NCBI RefSeq assembly: GCF_014396975.1
Contig: NZ_CP060719.1
Coordinates: 2,824,001-2,888,000 of the forward strand
DNA length: 64,000 bases
Direction: 5' to 3'
From: Thermomonas carbonis
GTDB lineage: Bacteria; Pseudomonadota; Gammaproteobacteria; Xanthomonadales; Xanthomonadaceae
The notes below the pieces were generated by a model. The model made no database searches and had not been told where the DNA came from. It saw nothing but the letters and a program-made list of their open reading frames with translations. A program made the translations under genes and the position numbers. Every line of letters begins with the position of its first letter. Position 1 is the stretch's first letter. This document shows positions 8,689-18,118 of this stretch, in pieces.

Positions 8689-11091
8689 GTGTCACTGAGC
8701 CGGCGCACATTGCTCAAGGCCACCGCGGCGCTTGCCGCGATCGGCGGCAGTGGCGTGTCGTTGGCTGAGGCCATTCCGGCCGGTCATGGCACGACTCCAT
8801 CGGCGAATCCTGATGTCGATGCAGCCGTGGCGGCTGCGCTGCGGCTTTGGTACCGCCGACCAGCAACACAGTGGGTCGAGGCCTTGCCGCTCGGCAACGG
8901 CCGCCTCGGCGCGATGGTCTGGGGCGGCGCGAAGCACGAGCGGATCCAGCTCAACGAAGACACGCTGTACGCCGGCGGTCCCTACGATCCGACGCCGCCC
9001 GGCGCGCTGGCCGCATTGCCGGAAGTGCGCCGCCTGCTGTTCTCGGGCCAGTACGCCGAAGCGGAGGCGCTGGCCAACGCCACGATGATGGCCACGCCGA
9101 AGAAGCAGATGCCGTACCAGCCGCTCGGCGACCTGGTGCTCGATTTCTTCGAAGTCTCCGAGACCAATGGCTACCGTCGCGAGCTCGACCTCGATACGGG
9201 GGTGGCGCTGTCCGCCTTCGAGGCACGCGGCCTGCAGCATCGTCGCGAAGTGCTCGTCTCGCCGGTCGACCAATGCATCGCAGTGCGGCTGTCGGGCGAC
9301 AAGGCTAGGCGCATCTCGCTGCGCATCGGCCTCGACAGCGACCAGCCGGACGCGACTGTCGTTGCCGATGGCGACGCGGGCCTGCTCCTGCACGGCCGCA
9401 ACCAGGCCGCGTTCGGCATCGATGGCAAGTTGCGCTTTGCGTTGCGCCTGCGCGTGCTGGCGACCGGCGGCCGCCTGCGTCATCACGGCGACCGCATCGA
9501 AGTGCGCGATGCCGACGAGGTCGTGCTGCTGCTGACTGCGGCGACCAGCTACAAACGCTTCGACGATGTCTCGGGCGATCCGGAATCGATCACCCGCGCG
9601 CAACTCGACAAGGCCGCAGGCAAGTCCTGGGCTTCATTGCGCGTTGCTCACGTTGCAGCACACCAGTCAATGTTCCGGCGCGTAGCGATCGACCTCGGCG
9701 GCAGCGATCCCGTCATCGCGGCACTGCCCACCGACGAGCGCGTGGCGCGCTTCGGCGAGGGCAAGGACCCGCAGCTCGCCGCGCTCTACCACCAGTTCGG
9801 CCGGTATCTCTTGATCGCCAGTTCCTTGCCGGGGAGCCAGCCGGCGAACCTGCAGGGGATCTGGAACGACCTGCTCGCGCCGCCGTGGGAGAGCAAGTAC
9901 ACGATCAACATCAACACCGAGATGAACTACTGGCCGAGCGAGGCCAATGCGCTGTACGAATGCGTGGAGCCGCTGGAACGCATGTTGTTCGAGCTGGCAG
10001 GGCAGGGCGCGCGCACGGCCAAGGCGATGTACGGCGCGCCCGGCTGGGTGGCCCACCACAACACCGACCTCTGGCGACAGACCGCGCCGATCGATGGAGC
10101 GGAGTGGGGCATGTGGCCGCTGGGTGGCGCGTGGTTGTTGCAGCAGTTGTGGGATCGTTGGGACTACGGCCGCGATCCCGCCTACCTGCGCAAGGTGTAT
10201 CCGCTGTTCAAGGGCGCCGCCGAATTCTTCGCGGCGACACTGATGGAAGATCCGAACACCAACGCGATGGTCACCGCGCCGTCGATCTCACCGGAGAACC
10301 GCCATCCGTTCGGCGCCGCACTGTGCGCCGGACCGTCGATGGATGCGCAACTGCTGCGCGACCTGTTCGGGCAGTGCATCGAAGCGAGCGCGTTGCTCGG
10401 TGTCGATGCCGGCTTCGCAAAACAACTCGCCGACCTGCGCGAGCGCCTGCCGCCGCATCGCATCGGCAAGGCCGGGCAGTTGCAGGAATGGCAGCAGGAC
10501 TGGGACATGCAGGCCCCGGAAATGCAGCATCGGCACGTCTCGCACCTGTATGCGCTGCATCCCTCGAGTCAGATCAACATGCGCGACACCCCTCAACTCG
10601 CGGCGGCGGCGAAGCGCTCACTGGAAATCCGCGGCGACGAGGCCACGGGTTGGGGCACCGCGTGGCGGTTGAACCTGTGGGCGCGCCTGCGCGATGGCGA
10701 GCATGCGTACAAGGTGCTGCAGATGCTGCTGTCGCCGCAGCGCACGTATCCGAATCTGTTCGATGCGCATCCACCGTTCCAGATCGATGGGAATTTCGGT
10801 GGCACCGCCGGCATCACCGAGATGCTGCTGCAGAGCTGGGGCGGCACGGTCTTCCTGCTGCCGGCACTGCCGAAGGCGTGGGCCACCGGATCGGTTCGCG
10901 GCTTGCGCGTGCGCAATGCGGCCGGCGTCGACCTGGCGTGGAAGGACGGTCGCCTCGCACGCGCCGTGCTGCGCAGCGACAAGGGCGGCGATTACGAGAT
11001 CGCCTGCGGTGACGCGACATTGAAACTTCGACTGGCGGCCAACGAAGCCGCTGTTCTCCTTCTTCGCAACAACCAACTGGTACGCGCATGA
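8689..11091 (+). CDS. GH95 alpha-L-fucosidase, Tat-exported
   Basis: Predicted 1,2-alpha-L-fucosidase acting on fucosylated xyloglucan; some GH95 members prefer alpha-L-galactose, which cannot be excluded here. The open frame extends far upstream, but GTG 8689 is the sensible start: it gives 800 residues, lies 8 bases after the GH31 stop and opens with the twin-arginine signal SRRTLLKATAAL (residues 4-15). Family active-site residues are visible: N407 and N409 in the NINTEMNYW motif, general acid E536 in SPEN, and D700 in FQIDGNFGG. The stop overlaps the xylB start (ATGA at 11088). Tat export is unlike the Sec signals of the preceding hydrolases. Confidence 0.88.
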   Translation: MSLSRRTLLKATAALAAIGGSGVSLAEAIPAGHGTTPSANPDVDAAVAAALRLWYRRPATQWVEALPLGNGRLGAMVWGGAKHERIQLNEDTLYAGGPYDPTPPGALAALPEVRRLLFSGQYAEAEALANATMMATPKKQMPYQPLGDLVLDFFEVSETNGYRRELDLDTGVALSAFEARGLQHRREVLVSPVDQCIAVRLSGDKARRISLRIGLDSDQPDATVVADGDAGLLLHGRNQAAFGIDGKLRFALRLRVLATGGRLRHHGDRIEVRDADEVVLLLTAATSYKRFDDVSGDPESITRAQLDKAAGKSWASLRVAHVAAHQSMFRRVAIDLGGSDPVIAALPTDERVARFGEGKDPQLAALYHQFGRYLLIASSLPGSQPANLQGIWNDLLAPPWESKYTININTEMNYWPSEANALYECVEPLERMLFELAGQGARTAKAMYGAPGWVAHHNTDLWRQTAPIDGAEWGMWPLGGAWLLQQLWDRWDYGRDPAYLRKVYPLFKGAAEFFAATLMEDPNTNAMVTAPSISPENRHPFGAALCAGPSMDAQLLRDLFGQCIEASALLGVDAGFAKQLADLRERLPPHRIGKAGQLQEWQQDWDMQAPEMQHRHVSHLYALHPSSQINMRDTPQLAAAAKRSLEIRGDEATGWGTAWRLNLWARLRDGEHAYKVLQMLLSPQRTYPNLFDAHPPFQIDGNFGGTAGITEMLLQSWGGTVFLLPALPKAWATGSVRGLRVRNAAGVDLAWKDGRLARAVLRSDKGGDYEIACGDATLKLRLAANEAAVLLLRNNQLVRA

Positions 11092-12620
11092 GTCTTTACG
11101 CCGGCATCGATGCGGGCACCCAGAGCCTGAAGGTCGTGGTCTACGACCCAGCCACCAAGCAGGCCGTCGCCTGCGCCAGCGAAGCGCTGGCGCTCGACAG
11201 CCGCGACGACGGCAGCCGCGAGCAGGAACCCTCCGCTTGGGCGGACGCGATGCGCACCTGCTTCGGTCGCATCGACGCCGCCGTGCGTCGGCGCATCGTC
11301 GCGTTGTCGGTGTCCGGGCAGCAACATGGTTTCGTCGCGCTGGATGCCGATGGCAACGTACTCGCGCCGGCCAAGCTGTGGTGCGACACCAGCACCGCCG
11401 CGGAATGCGGGCAGATCATGGACGCGGTCGGTGGGCCGGGTGCGTGCATCACTAGTGCCGGCAATCCGATCCTCGCTGGCTACACCGCGTCCAAGTTGCC
11501 GTGGACACGCAAACATCGGCCCGAGGCATACGCACGGCTGGCGTCGATCCTGCTGCCGCACGATTACCTCAATTACATCCTCACCGGTCGCCGCTTCTGC
11601 GAGCACGGCGATGCCTCCGGCACCGGCTGGCTCGATGTGCGCAAGCGCGAGTGGTCGCCTGCGATGCTCGAGGCCACCGATCCGCGTCGCGACCTCGGCG
11701 AATGCCTGCCGACACTGGTCGCCGCCGATGCGTTGTTCGCCATCGACCCCGCCGAAGCGGCGGCGCTCGGCGTGCCGGAAACGGTGCGCGTCGCCGCCGG
11801 TGGTGGAGACAACATGATGGCGGCCTGGGGCACCGGCGCGGTCTCGGCCGGGCGACTGGTGATGAGTCTTGGCACGTCGGGCACGTTGTTCGCGTATTCC
11901 GACACGCCGGTCGTCAGCGATGCCGGCGAGTGGGCCGCGTTCTGTTCCTCGTCCGGCGGCTGGCTGCCGCTGATCTGCACGATGAACTGCACCGTCGCCA
12001 CCGAGGCCGTGGCCAGGCTCGCCGGCTTCTCCACCCGCGACGGCGATGCGCACATCGCGGCGACGATACCCGGCGCGGACGGACTCACGTTGCTGCCGTT
12101 CTTCAACGGCGAACGCACGCCGAACCTGCCGCATGCGCGCGCGTCGTGGCATGGCATGGATGTCGCCAACACCACGCCCGCACACATGTATCGCGCGGCG
12201 ATGGAAGGCGCGACCTTCAGCCTCAAGTACGGCTTCGATGCCTTCGTGCGCGCGGGCATGGCCTTCGAGGGCATCGTCCTGACCGGTGGCGGCGCCAACA
12301 GCGCGCAGTGGCGGCAACTGGTCGCCGATGTGTTCGGCCTGCCGGTGCAGGTGCCGTGGCAGGTCGAAGGCGCGGCGTTCGGCGCGGCCCTGCAGGCGCT
12401 GTGGGCAGTGCGGCGGGCGGCGGGCGAGGGCGTCACCCCCGCAAGCGTCTGCGCCGAACACGTCGGCATGGATCCCGCGCGTGCGGCACGTCCCGACAGG
12501 CGCAATGGCGATGCCTACGCGGCCGCGTACCAGCGCTTCCTCCATTACCTCGATGCGGTGCGCGCTGACGCCGCCGCGTCGTCTTCCATCGAGCCAGCCC
12601 CCGCAAGGATCGCAGCATGA
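11088..12620 (+). CDS. xylB: xylulokinase
   Basis: FGGY-family kinase converting D-xylulose to xylulose 5-phosphate in the cytoplasm. It has 510 residues, the usual family length. The N-terminal ATPase signature is [12 protein letters not shown] and the substrate region holds VSGQQHG; the second FGGY lobe contains VLTGGGANS (about residues 399-407) near the nucleotide site. It starts with ATG inside the GH95 stop and ends with an ATGA overlap into xylA, so kinase and isomerase are translationally coupled. It links periplasmic release of xylose to the pentose phosphate pathway. Confidence 0.93.
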   Translation: MSLYAGIDAGTQSLKVVVYDPATKQAVACASEALALDSRDDGSREQEPSAWADAMRTCFGRIDAAVRRRIVALSVSGQQHGFVALDADGNVLAPAKLWCDTSTAAECGQIMDAVGGPGACITSAGNPILAGYTASKLPWTRKHRPEAYARLASILLPHDYLNYILTGRRFCEHGDASGTGWLDVRKREWSPAMLEATDPRRDLGECLPTLVAADALFAIDPAEAAALGVPETVRVAAGGGDNMMAAWGTGAVSAGRLVMSLGTSGTLFAYSDTPVVSDAGEWAAFCSSSGGWLPLICTMNCTVATEAVARLAGFSTRDGDAHIAATIPGADGLTLLPFFNGERTPNLPHARASWHGMDVANTTPAHMYRAAMEGATFSLKYGFDAFVRAGMAFEGIVLTGGGANSAQWRQLVADVFGLPVQVPWQVEGAAFGAALQALWAVRRAAGEGVTPASVCAEHVGMDPARAARPDRRNGDAYAAAYQRFLHYLDAVRADAAASSSIEPAPARIAA

Positions 12621-13947
12621 GCAACCTCTTCATCGGCAACCGCGAATATTTCCCCGGCATCGGCCGGATCCCGTTCGAAGGGAAGGGCTCGGACAATCCG
12701 CTCGCGTTCAAGGCCTACGACGCCAACAAGGTGATCGGCGGCAAGACCATGCGCGAGCACCTGCGCTTCGCGGTCTGCTACTGGCACACCTTCTGCAATG
12801 CCGGCGCGGATCCCTTCGGGCCGGGCACGCGGCACTTCCCGTGGGACACCGGCACCGCCATGTCCACCGCCGAGGCCAAGGTCGATGCCGCGTTCGAGTT
12901 CTTCACCAAGCTCGGCGTGCCGTACTACTGCTTCCACGACATCGACCTGGCCCCGACGCCGACGACATCGGCCAGTACGAGAAGAACCTCAAGCACATGG
13001 TTGCCTTGGCGAAAGAGCGCCAGCAGGCGACCGGGGTCAAGCTGCTGTGGGGCACCGCGAACCTGTTCTCGCATCCGCGCTACATGAACGGTGCATCGAC
13101 CAACCCGGACTTCAACGTGGTCGCCCGCGCGGCGGTGCAGGTCAAGAACGCCATCGACGCCACTGTCGAGCTCGGCGGCGAGCATTACGTGTTCTGGGGC
13201 GGCCGCGAAGGTTATGCCAGCCTGCACAACACGATGATGAAGCGCGAGCTCGATCATTTCGCGCGCTTCCTGACCATGGCCCGCGACTACGGCCGCAGCA
13301 TCGGCTTCACCGGCAGCTTCTTCATCGAACCCAAGCCGATGGAACCGATGAAGCACCAGTACGACTTCGATTCCGCCACCGTTGCCGGCTTCCTCAAGGA
13401 CCACGGCCTGCAGGACGACTTCAAGCTCAACATCGAAGCGAACCACGCCACCTTGAGCGGCCACACCTTCGAACACGACCTGCAGGTCGCCAGCGACCAC
13501 GGCCTGCTTGGCAGCATCGACGCCAACCGCGGCAACGCGCAGAACGGTTGGGACACCGACCAGTTCCCGACCGACCTGTACGACACCGTCGGCGCGATGC
13601 TGGTGGTGTTGCGCCAGGGCGGGCTGGTCGGTGGTTTGAACTTCGATGCCAAGCCGCGCCGCGAGTCCACCGACATGGAAGACCTGTTCATCGCCCACGT
13701 CGGCGGCATGGACGCGTTCGCACGCGGGCTGGAAGTCGCCCATGGCCTGCTCAACGACTCTCCGTGGGAAAGCTGGCGCACACAACGCTATGCCAGCTTC
13801 GATGCAGGAAAGGGCAAGGCGTTCGAGGACGGCACGCTCTCGCTGGCCGACCTGCATGCGCTGGCACTCCGCAACGGCGAACCGACCCAGGCCAGCGGCA
13901 AGCAGGAACGCTACGAGAACCTGCTCAACCAATACCTGCTGCGCTGA
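12617..13947 (+). pseudogene. xylA: xylose isomerase, interrupted by a one-base frameshift
   Basis: Xylose isomerase (D-xylose to D-xylulose). The first 113 codons read normally from ATG 12617 through [11 protein letters not shown]. The reading frame then leaves the protein and, unaided, would end near 13087. The rest of the enzyme ([12 protein letters not shown] to LLNQYLLR) continues in the adjacent frame to TGA 13945-13947. Restoring one base, most simply a G after CCCCG at 12951-12955, rebuilds an uninterrupted enzyme of about 443 residues with all family motifs ([22 protein letters not shown]). Every other part is intact and conserved, so this is either a sequencing/assembly error or a very recent mutation. 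The gene overlaps xylB by 4 bases and is followed 32 bases later by the transporter. Confidence 0.88.
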
Positions 13948-13979
13948 CCGCGGCCAACCATTCCTGGGAGGGAAGACCC

Positions 13980-15404
13980 ATGTCCAGCGCCACGCTTGAA
14001 CGCTCCATCGGCGGCGAGAACACCCGCCTCATCATCCTCATCAGTTGCGTGGCGACGATCGGCGGTTTCCTGTTCGGCTTCGACAGCGGCGTGATCAACG
14101 GCACCGTCGACGGACTGAAGGCGGCTTTCGGCTCCGATGCGGCGGTGACCGGCTTCAACGTCGCCTCGATGCTGCTCGGTTGCGCGGTCGGTGCGTGGTT
14201 CGCTGGCACCCTGGCGGATCGCTATGGCCGCCGCACGATGATGCTGTGGGCGGCGGTGTTCTTCATCGTCTCGGCCTGGGGCTCGGGCATCGCGACCTCG
14301 TCGATGGAGTTCGTGGTCTACCGGATCATCGGTGGGTTCGCGGTGGGCGCGGCCAGCGTGATGTCGCCGGCCTACATCGCCGAGGTCGCACCGGCGCGCT
14401 ATCGCGGCCGGCTGGCGACGGTGCAGCAGATCGCGATCATCTCCGGCCTGTTCGCCGCGTTCCTCAGCAACTACCTGCTGGCGAAGGTCGCCACGTCGTC
14501 GCTGGCACCGTTGTGGCTGGGCTACGAGGCCTGGCGCTGGATGTTCTGGATCGAGCTCGCGCCGGCCGCCTTGTTCCTCATCGCACTGTGCTTCATCCCG
14601 GAAAGCCCGCGCTACCTCGTGGCGCGCGGGCTGCGCGAGCGCGCCGGTACGGTACTGGCGCGCCTGTACGGTACGGACCAGGGCGCGCGCAAGCTGGTGG
14701 AGATCGAAGCCTCGCTGGCCGAGGATCATCATCGGCCGCGCCTGTCGGACCTCCTCAGCAAGAGCACGGGAAAGATCCGCCCGATCGTCTGGGTCGGCGT
14801 TGGTCTTGCGACGTTCCAGCAGCTGGTCGGCATCAACGTGGTGTTCTATTACGGCGCGGTGCTGTGGCAGGCCGTCGGCTTCTCCGAACAGGATGCGCTG
14901 TTGATCAACGTGCTGTCCGGCGCACTCAGCATCGGTGCCTGCATCGTCACCGTGCTGCTGATCGACAAGGTCGGTCGCAAGCCGCTGTTGTGGGTCGGCT
15001 CCGCCGGCATGGCGGTGAGCCTGGCGCTGGTCGCGTTCGCGTTCGCCAACGGTTCGCTGGATGCGGCCGGCAAGCTGCAGTTGAGCGGCAACATGGGCGT
15101 GCTGGCGCTGGTGGCGGCCAACGTCTACGTGATCTTCTTCAACGTTTCCTGGGGCCCGGTGATGTGGGTGATGCTGGGCGAGATGTTCCCCAACCAGATC
15201 CGCGGTTCCGGACTTGCGGTGGCCGGCCTGGCGCAATGGGGCTCCAACTTCCTGATCACCTGGACATTCCCGATGCTGCTGGCCGGGATCGGCCTGGCCG
15301 CTGCCTATGGGTTGTACGCCGCGGCCGCACTCATCTCGGTGTTCTTCGTGCTGAAGTTCGTGCACGAAACCAAAGGCAGGGAACTGGAGCAGATGGAGGG
15401 ATGA
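13980..15404 (+). CDS. MFS sugar:proton symporter (XylE-like)
   Basis: Inner-membrane transporter of the sugar porter family, 474 residues with about 12 hydrophobic segments. Start ATG 13980 follows GGGAGGGAAG. Diagnostic motifs are the loop 2-3 sequence DRYGRRTM, PESPRYL after TM6, the matching DKVGRKPLL in the second half, and the C-terminal HETKGRELEQMEG. Directly after xylB-xylA, D-xylose is the best guess for substrate, though the family also carries glucose, galactose and arabinose. The stop codon overlaps the start of the GH3 gene by 4 bases. Confidence 0.88.
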   Translation: MSSATLERSIGGENTRLIILISCVATIGGFLFGFDSGVINGTVDGLKAAFGSDAAVTGFNVASMLLGCAVGAWFAGTLADRYGRRTMMLWAAVFFIVSAWGSGIATSSMEFVVYRIIGGFAVGAASVMSPAYIAEVAPARYRGRLATVQQIAIISGLFAAFLSNYLLAKVATSSLAPLWLGYEAWRWMFWIELAPAALFLIALCFIPESPRYLVARGLRERAGTVLARLYGTDQGARKLVEIEASLAEDHHRPRLSDLLSKSTGKIRPIVWVGVGLATFQQLVGINVVFYYGAVLWQAVGFSEQDALLINVLSGALSIGACIVTVLLIDKVGRKPLLWVGSAGMAVSLALVAFAFANGSLDAAGKLQLSGNMGVLALVAANVYVIFFNVSWGPVMWVMLGEMFPNQIRGSGLAVAGLAQWGSNFLITWTFPMLLAGIGLAAAYGLYAAAALISVFFVLKFVHETKGRELEQMEG

Positions 15405-17962
15405 GCACAATGCATTCGATGATGTTCCGACGTGTCGCTCTGACCGCAGCAATTGCCTTCGCGATCACCGGTTGTGGCGGGGCACGGGAGAAGCCCACTG
15501 CATCGCAGCCTGCAGCCGCGGCCTCGCCGTGGCCGGACGTGAGCTGGCCGCTGACCGCCGATCCCGCGCTTGAAAAGCGCATCGACGAACTGCTCGCCAC
15601 CATGACGGTGGAAGAGAAGGTCGGCCAGCTGGTGCAGGGCGACATCGCCAGCATCACCCCGGAGGACGTGCGCAAGTACCGGCTCGGTTCGGTGCTCGCC
15701 GGCGGCAATTCCGATCCCGGCGGCAAGTACGACGCCACGCCCGCGCAATGGCTCGCGCAGGCCGATGCGTTCTACGAGGCGTCGATGGATGTCTCGCAGG
15801 GCGGCAAGGCCATCCCGATTTTGTATGGCATCGATGCCGTGCACGGGCAAAGCAACATCGTGGGCGCGACGCTGTTCCCGCACAACATCGGCCTGGGCGC
15901 GATGCGCAACCCGGAGCTGATGCGCAGGATCGGCGAAGTCACCGCCATCGAGACCCGCACCACCGGCATGGAGTGGGCGTTCGGCCCGACCGTCGCGGTA
16001 CCGCAGGATGACCGCTGGGGCCGCACCTACGAGGGCTATTCGGAATCGCCTGAGGTTGTTGCGAGCTACGCGGGCGTGATGGTCGAAGGCCTGCAGGGCA
16101 AGGTCGGATCCCAGGAATTCCTCGACGGCACCAGGGTGATCGCGTCGGCCAAGCACTTCCTCGGCGATGGCGGCACCACCGGCGGCAAGGACCAGGGCGA
16201 TACCGCGGTTGACGAAGCCACGCTGGTGCGCATCCACGCCGCTGGTTATCCGACCGCCATTGCGGCGGGCGCGCAGACGGTGATGGCCTCGTTCAACAGC
16301 GTCAACGGTGTGCGCATGCACGGCAACAAGCCGTTCCTCACCGATGCGTTGAAGGGTCGGATGCAGTTCGGCGGCTTCGTGGTCGGCGACTGGAACGGCC
16401 ACGGCCAGATTCCCGGCTGCAAGAACGACGACTGCCCGGCCACGATCAATGCCGGCCTGGACATGGCGATGGCGCCGGATTCGTGGAAGGGGTTCTACGA
16501 GACCACCCTGGCCGCGGCGAAGGCCGGCACGATCAGCAAGGAACGCCTGGACGATGCGGTGCGCCGGATCCTGCGGGTGAAGTTCCGGCTCGGCCTGTTC
16601 GAGGCCGGCAAGCCCTCGCAACGCACGGTCGGCGGCAAGTTCGAATTGCTCGGCGCGCCCGAGCATCGCGCGATCGCACGGCAGGCCGTGCGCGAATCGC
16701 TGGTGCTGCTGAAGAACAACGGCGGCGTGCTGCCGCTGCAGCCGAAGCAGCGCATCCTCGTCGCCGGCGACGGTGCCAACGATGTCGGCAAGCAGTCCGG
16801 TGGCTGGACGCTGAACTGGCAGGGCACCGGCACCAAGCGCAGCGATTTCCCGAATGCGGATTCGATCTATGAAGGCATCGCCGCGCAGGCCAAGGCCGCG
16901 GGCGGCAATGCCGAACTGTCGATCGAAGGCAAATACACGGCGAAGCCCGATGTGGCCATCGTGGTGTTCGGCGAGAACCCCTATGCCGAGTTCCAGGGCG
17001 ACCTGCCGAACCTGCTGTACAAGCCTGGCAACGACGTCGACCTCGAACTGATCAAGCGGTTGAAGGCCGAGGGCATTCCGGTGGTCGCGGTGTTCCTGAG
17101 CGGGCGTCCGTTGTGGATGAATCGCGAGATCAATGCCGCCGACGCGTTCGTGGCCGCATGGTTGCCGGGCTCGGAAGGCGCGGGCATCGCCGATGTGCTG
17201 CTGCGCAAGGCCGACGGCAGCGTGCAGCACGACTTCAAGGGCAAGCTGAGTTTCAGCTGGCCGCGCACCGCGACGCAGTACGCCAACAACGTCGGGCAGA
17301 AGGACTACGACCCGCTGTTCGCATTCGGTTTCGGCCTGACCTATGCGGACAAGGGCACGCTGGCCGCATTGCCGGAAGTCTCCGGCATCGAGGGCGAGCA
17401 ATCCGCCGGCGGCGTGTACTTCGCCAAGGGCAAGCCGTCGCTGGGCCTGGCCATGCAGTTGTCGAATGCGGGGCAGGCGGGCATGCCGGCGACCACGGTG
17501 CCGGTCGCACTTGCCGACGGCAGCCTCTCGCTGGCCGCAGTCGACCACAAGGCGCAGGAAGACGGGCGTCGCTTGACATGGACCGGCAGCAAGCCGGCCA
17601 GCTGGTTGCTGGTATCGGGCAAGCCGCTCGATGTCACCCGCGAGAGCAATGGCGACGTGCAGTTGCAGCTCACCGTTCGCCGCGACAGTGCAGTGACCGC
17701 ACCAGTCTGGCTGGGCGTGGGCTGTGGCGATGGCTGCTCGGGCCGCGTCGACCTGCAGAAGACACTGGCTGCGATTCCGCAAGGCGAATGGAAGGTCGTC
17801 GGCGTGCCCTTGAAGTGTTTCGTGGCCGCTGGTGCCGACGTGTCCAAGCTGGTGCAGGTGCCGGTGCTGGAAAGCGGCGCGGCGCTGCAGTTGTCGGTCT
17901 CGCGGATCGCGCTGGGCGCCTTGAACGAAGCCGAAGCCACGGTCGCCTGTCCGGCGAAGTAG
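15401..17962 (+). CDS. GH3 beta-glucosidase (exo-1,4-beta-glucosidase), probable lipoprotein
   Basis: Exo-beta-glucosidase expected to hydrolyse the glucan core once side chains are gone. The product has 853 residues from ATG 15401, which overlaps the transporter stop; ATGs at 15410 and 15419 are alternatives. The N-terminus is a lipoprotein signal with lipobox ITGC near residue 26, so the enzyme is probably membrane-anchored, facing the periplasm or cell surface. The GH3 nucleophile is D330 in VVGDWNGHGQI; a KHF...GG substrate motif (AKHFLGDGGT) precedes it. A GH3 C-terminal alpha/beta domain follows, then an extra beta-sandwich (about residues 680-853) seen in the ExoP/CelD-like subgroup. 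Confidence 0.88.
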   Translation: MSTMHSMMFRRVALTAAIAFAITGCGGAREKPTASQPAAAASPWPDVSWPLTADPALEKRIDELLATMTVEEKVGQLVQGDIASITPEDVRKYRLGSVLAGGNSDPGGKYDATPAQWLAQADAFYEASMDVSQGGKAIPILYGIDAVHGQSNIVGATLFPHNIGLGAMRNPELMRRIGEVTAIETRTTGMEWAFGPTVAVPQDDRWGRTYEGYSESPEVVASYAGVMVEGLQGKVGSQEFLDGTRVIASAKHFLGDGGTTGGKDQGDTAVDEATLVRIHAAGYPTAIAAGAQTVMASFNSVNGVRMHGNKPFLTDALKGRMQFGGFVVGDWNGHGQIPGCKNDDCPATINAGLDMAMAPDSWKGFYETTLAAAKAGTISKERLDDAVRRILRVKFRLGLFEAGKPSQRTVGGKFELLGAPEHRAIARQAVRESLVLLKNNGGVLPLQPKQRILVAGDGANDVGKQSGGWTLNWQGTGTKRSDFPNADSIYEGIAAQAKAAGGNAELSIEGKYTAKPDVAIVVFGENPYAEFQGDLPNLLYKPGNDVDLELIKRLKAEGIPVVAVFLSGRPLWMNREINAADAFVAAWLPGSEGAGIADVLLRKADGSVQHDFKGKLSFSWPRTATQYANNVGQKDYDPLFAFGFGLTYADKGTLAALPEVSGIEGEQSAGGVYFAKGKPSLGLAMQLSNAGQAGMPATTVPVALADGSLSLAAVDHKAQEDGRRLTWTGSKPASWLLVSGKPLDVTRESNGDVQLQLTVRRDSAVTAPVWLGVGCGDGCSGRVDLQKTLAAIPQGEWKVVGVPLKCFVAAGADVSKLVQVPVLESGAALQLSVSRIALGALNEAEATVACPAK

Positions 17963-18118
17963 CAGGGCATGATGCGGGCGGCGGCGCAAGCCGCCCCCGG
18001 ATGCGCGGGCAGGGAGGGCCAGCGCATCGTCGAATCATCGCGGGCCGCAGCGTGCGGTTCGCCTGCCGATGGGCGCGAGGGGATTCGCGCCGGCCGGTCC
18101 AACTGCAGGAGTGGGGCC
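17963..18118 (+). other. GH3-SSS spacer with two GC hairpins
   Basis: This 156-base gap is the widest inside the saccharolytic locus up to this point. It holds two short perfect stems: 17976-17982 with 17990-17996 (GGGCGGC/GCCGCCC) and 18072-18078 with 18085-18091 (GGCGCGA/TCGCGCC). Neither is followed by a T run, so these are not classic terminators. They could attenuate or stabilise the transcript ahead of the SSS gene. A frame open from 17969 runs through the spacer but codes for nothing recognisable. Confidence 0.35.

Noticed and set aside
5657..8710. Very long open frame on the - strand (over 1000 codons) opposite the GH31 gene
   Set aside because: It is a shadow produced by high GC codon bias; it has no domain, start signal or family resemblance, and the + strand has unmistakable GH31 motifs.
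17969..18118. Longer start for the SSS symporter at ATG 17969
   Set aside because: It adds about 50 residues without a membrane helix ahead of a helix that must begin the protein; GTG 18119 has a good ribosome binding site.
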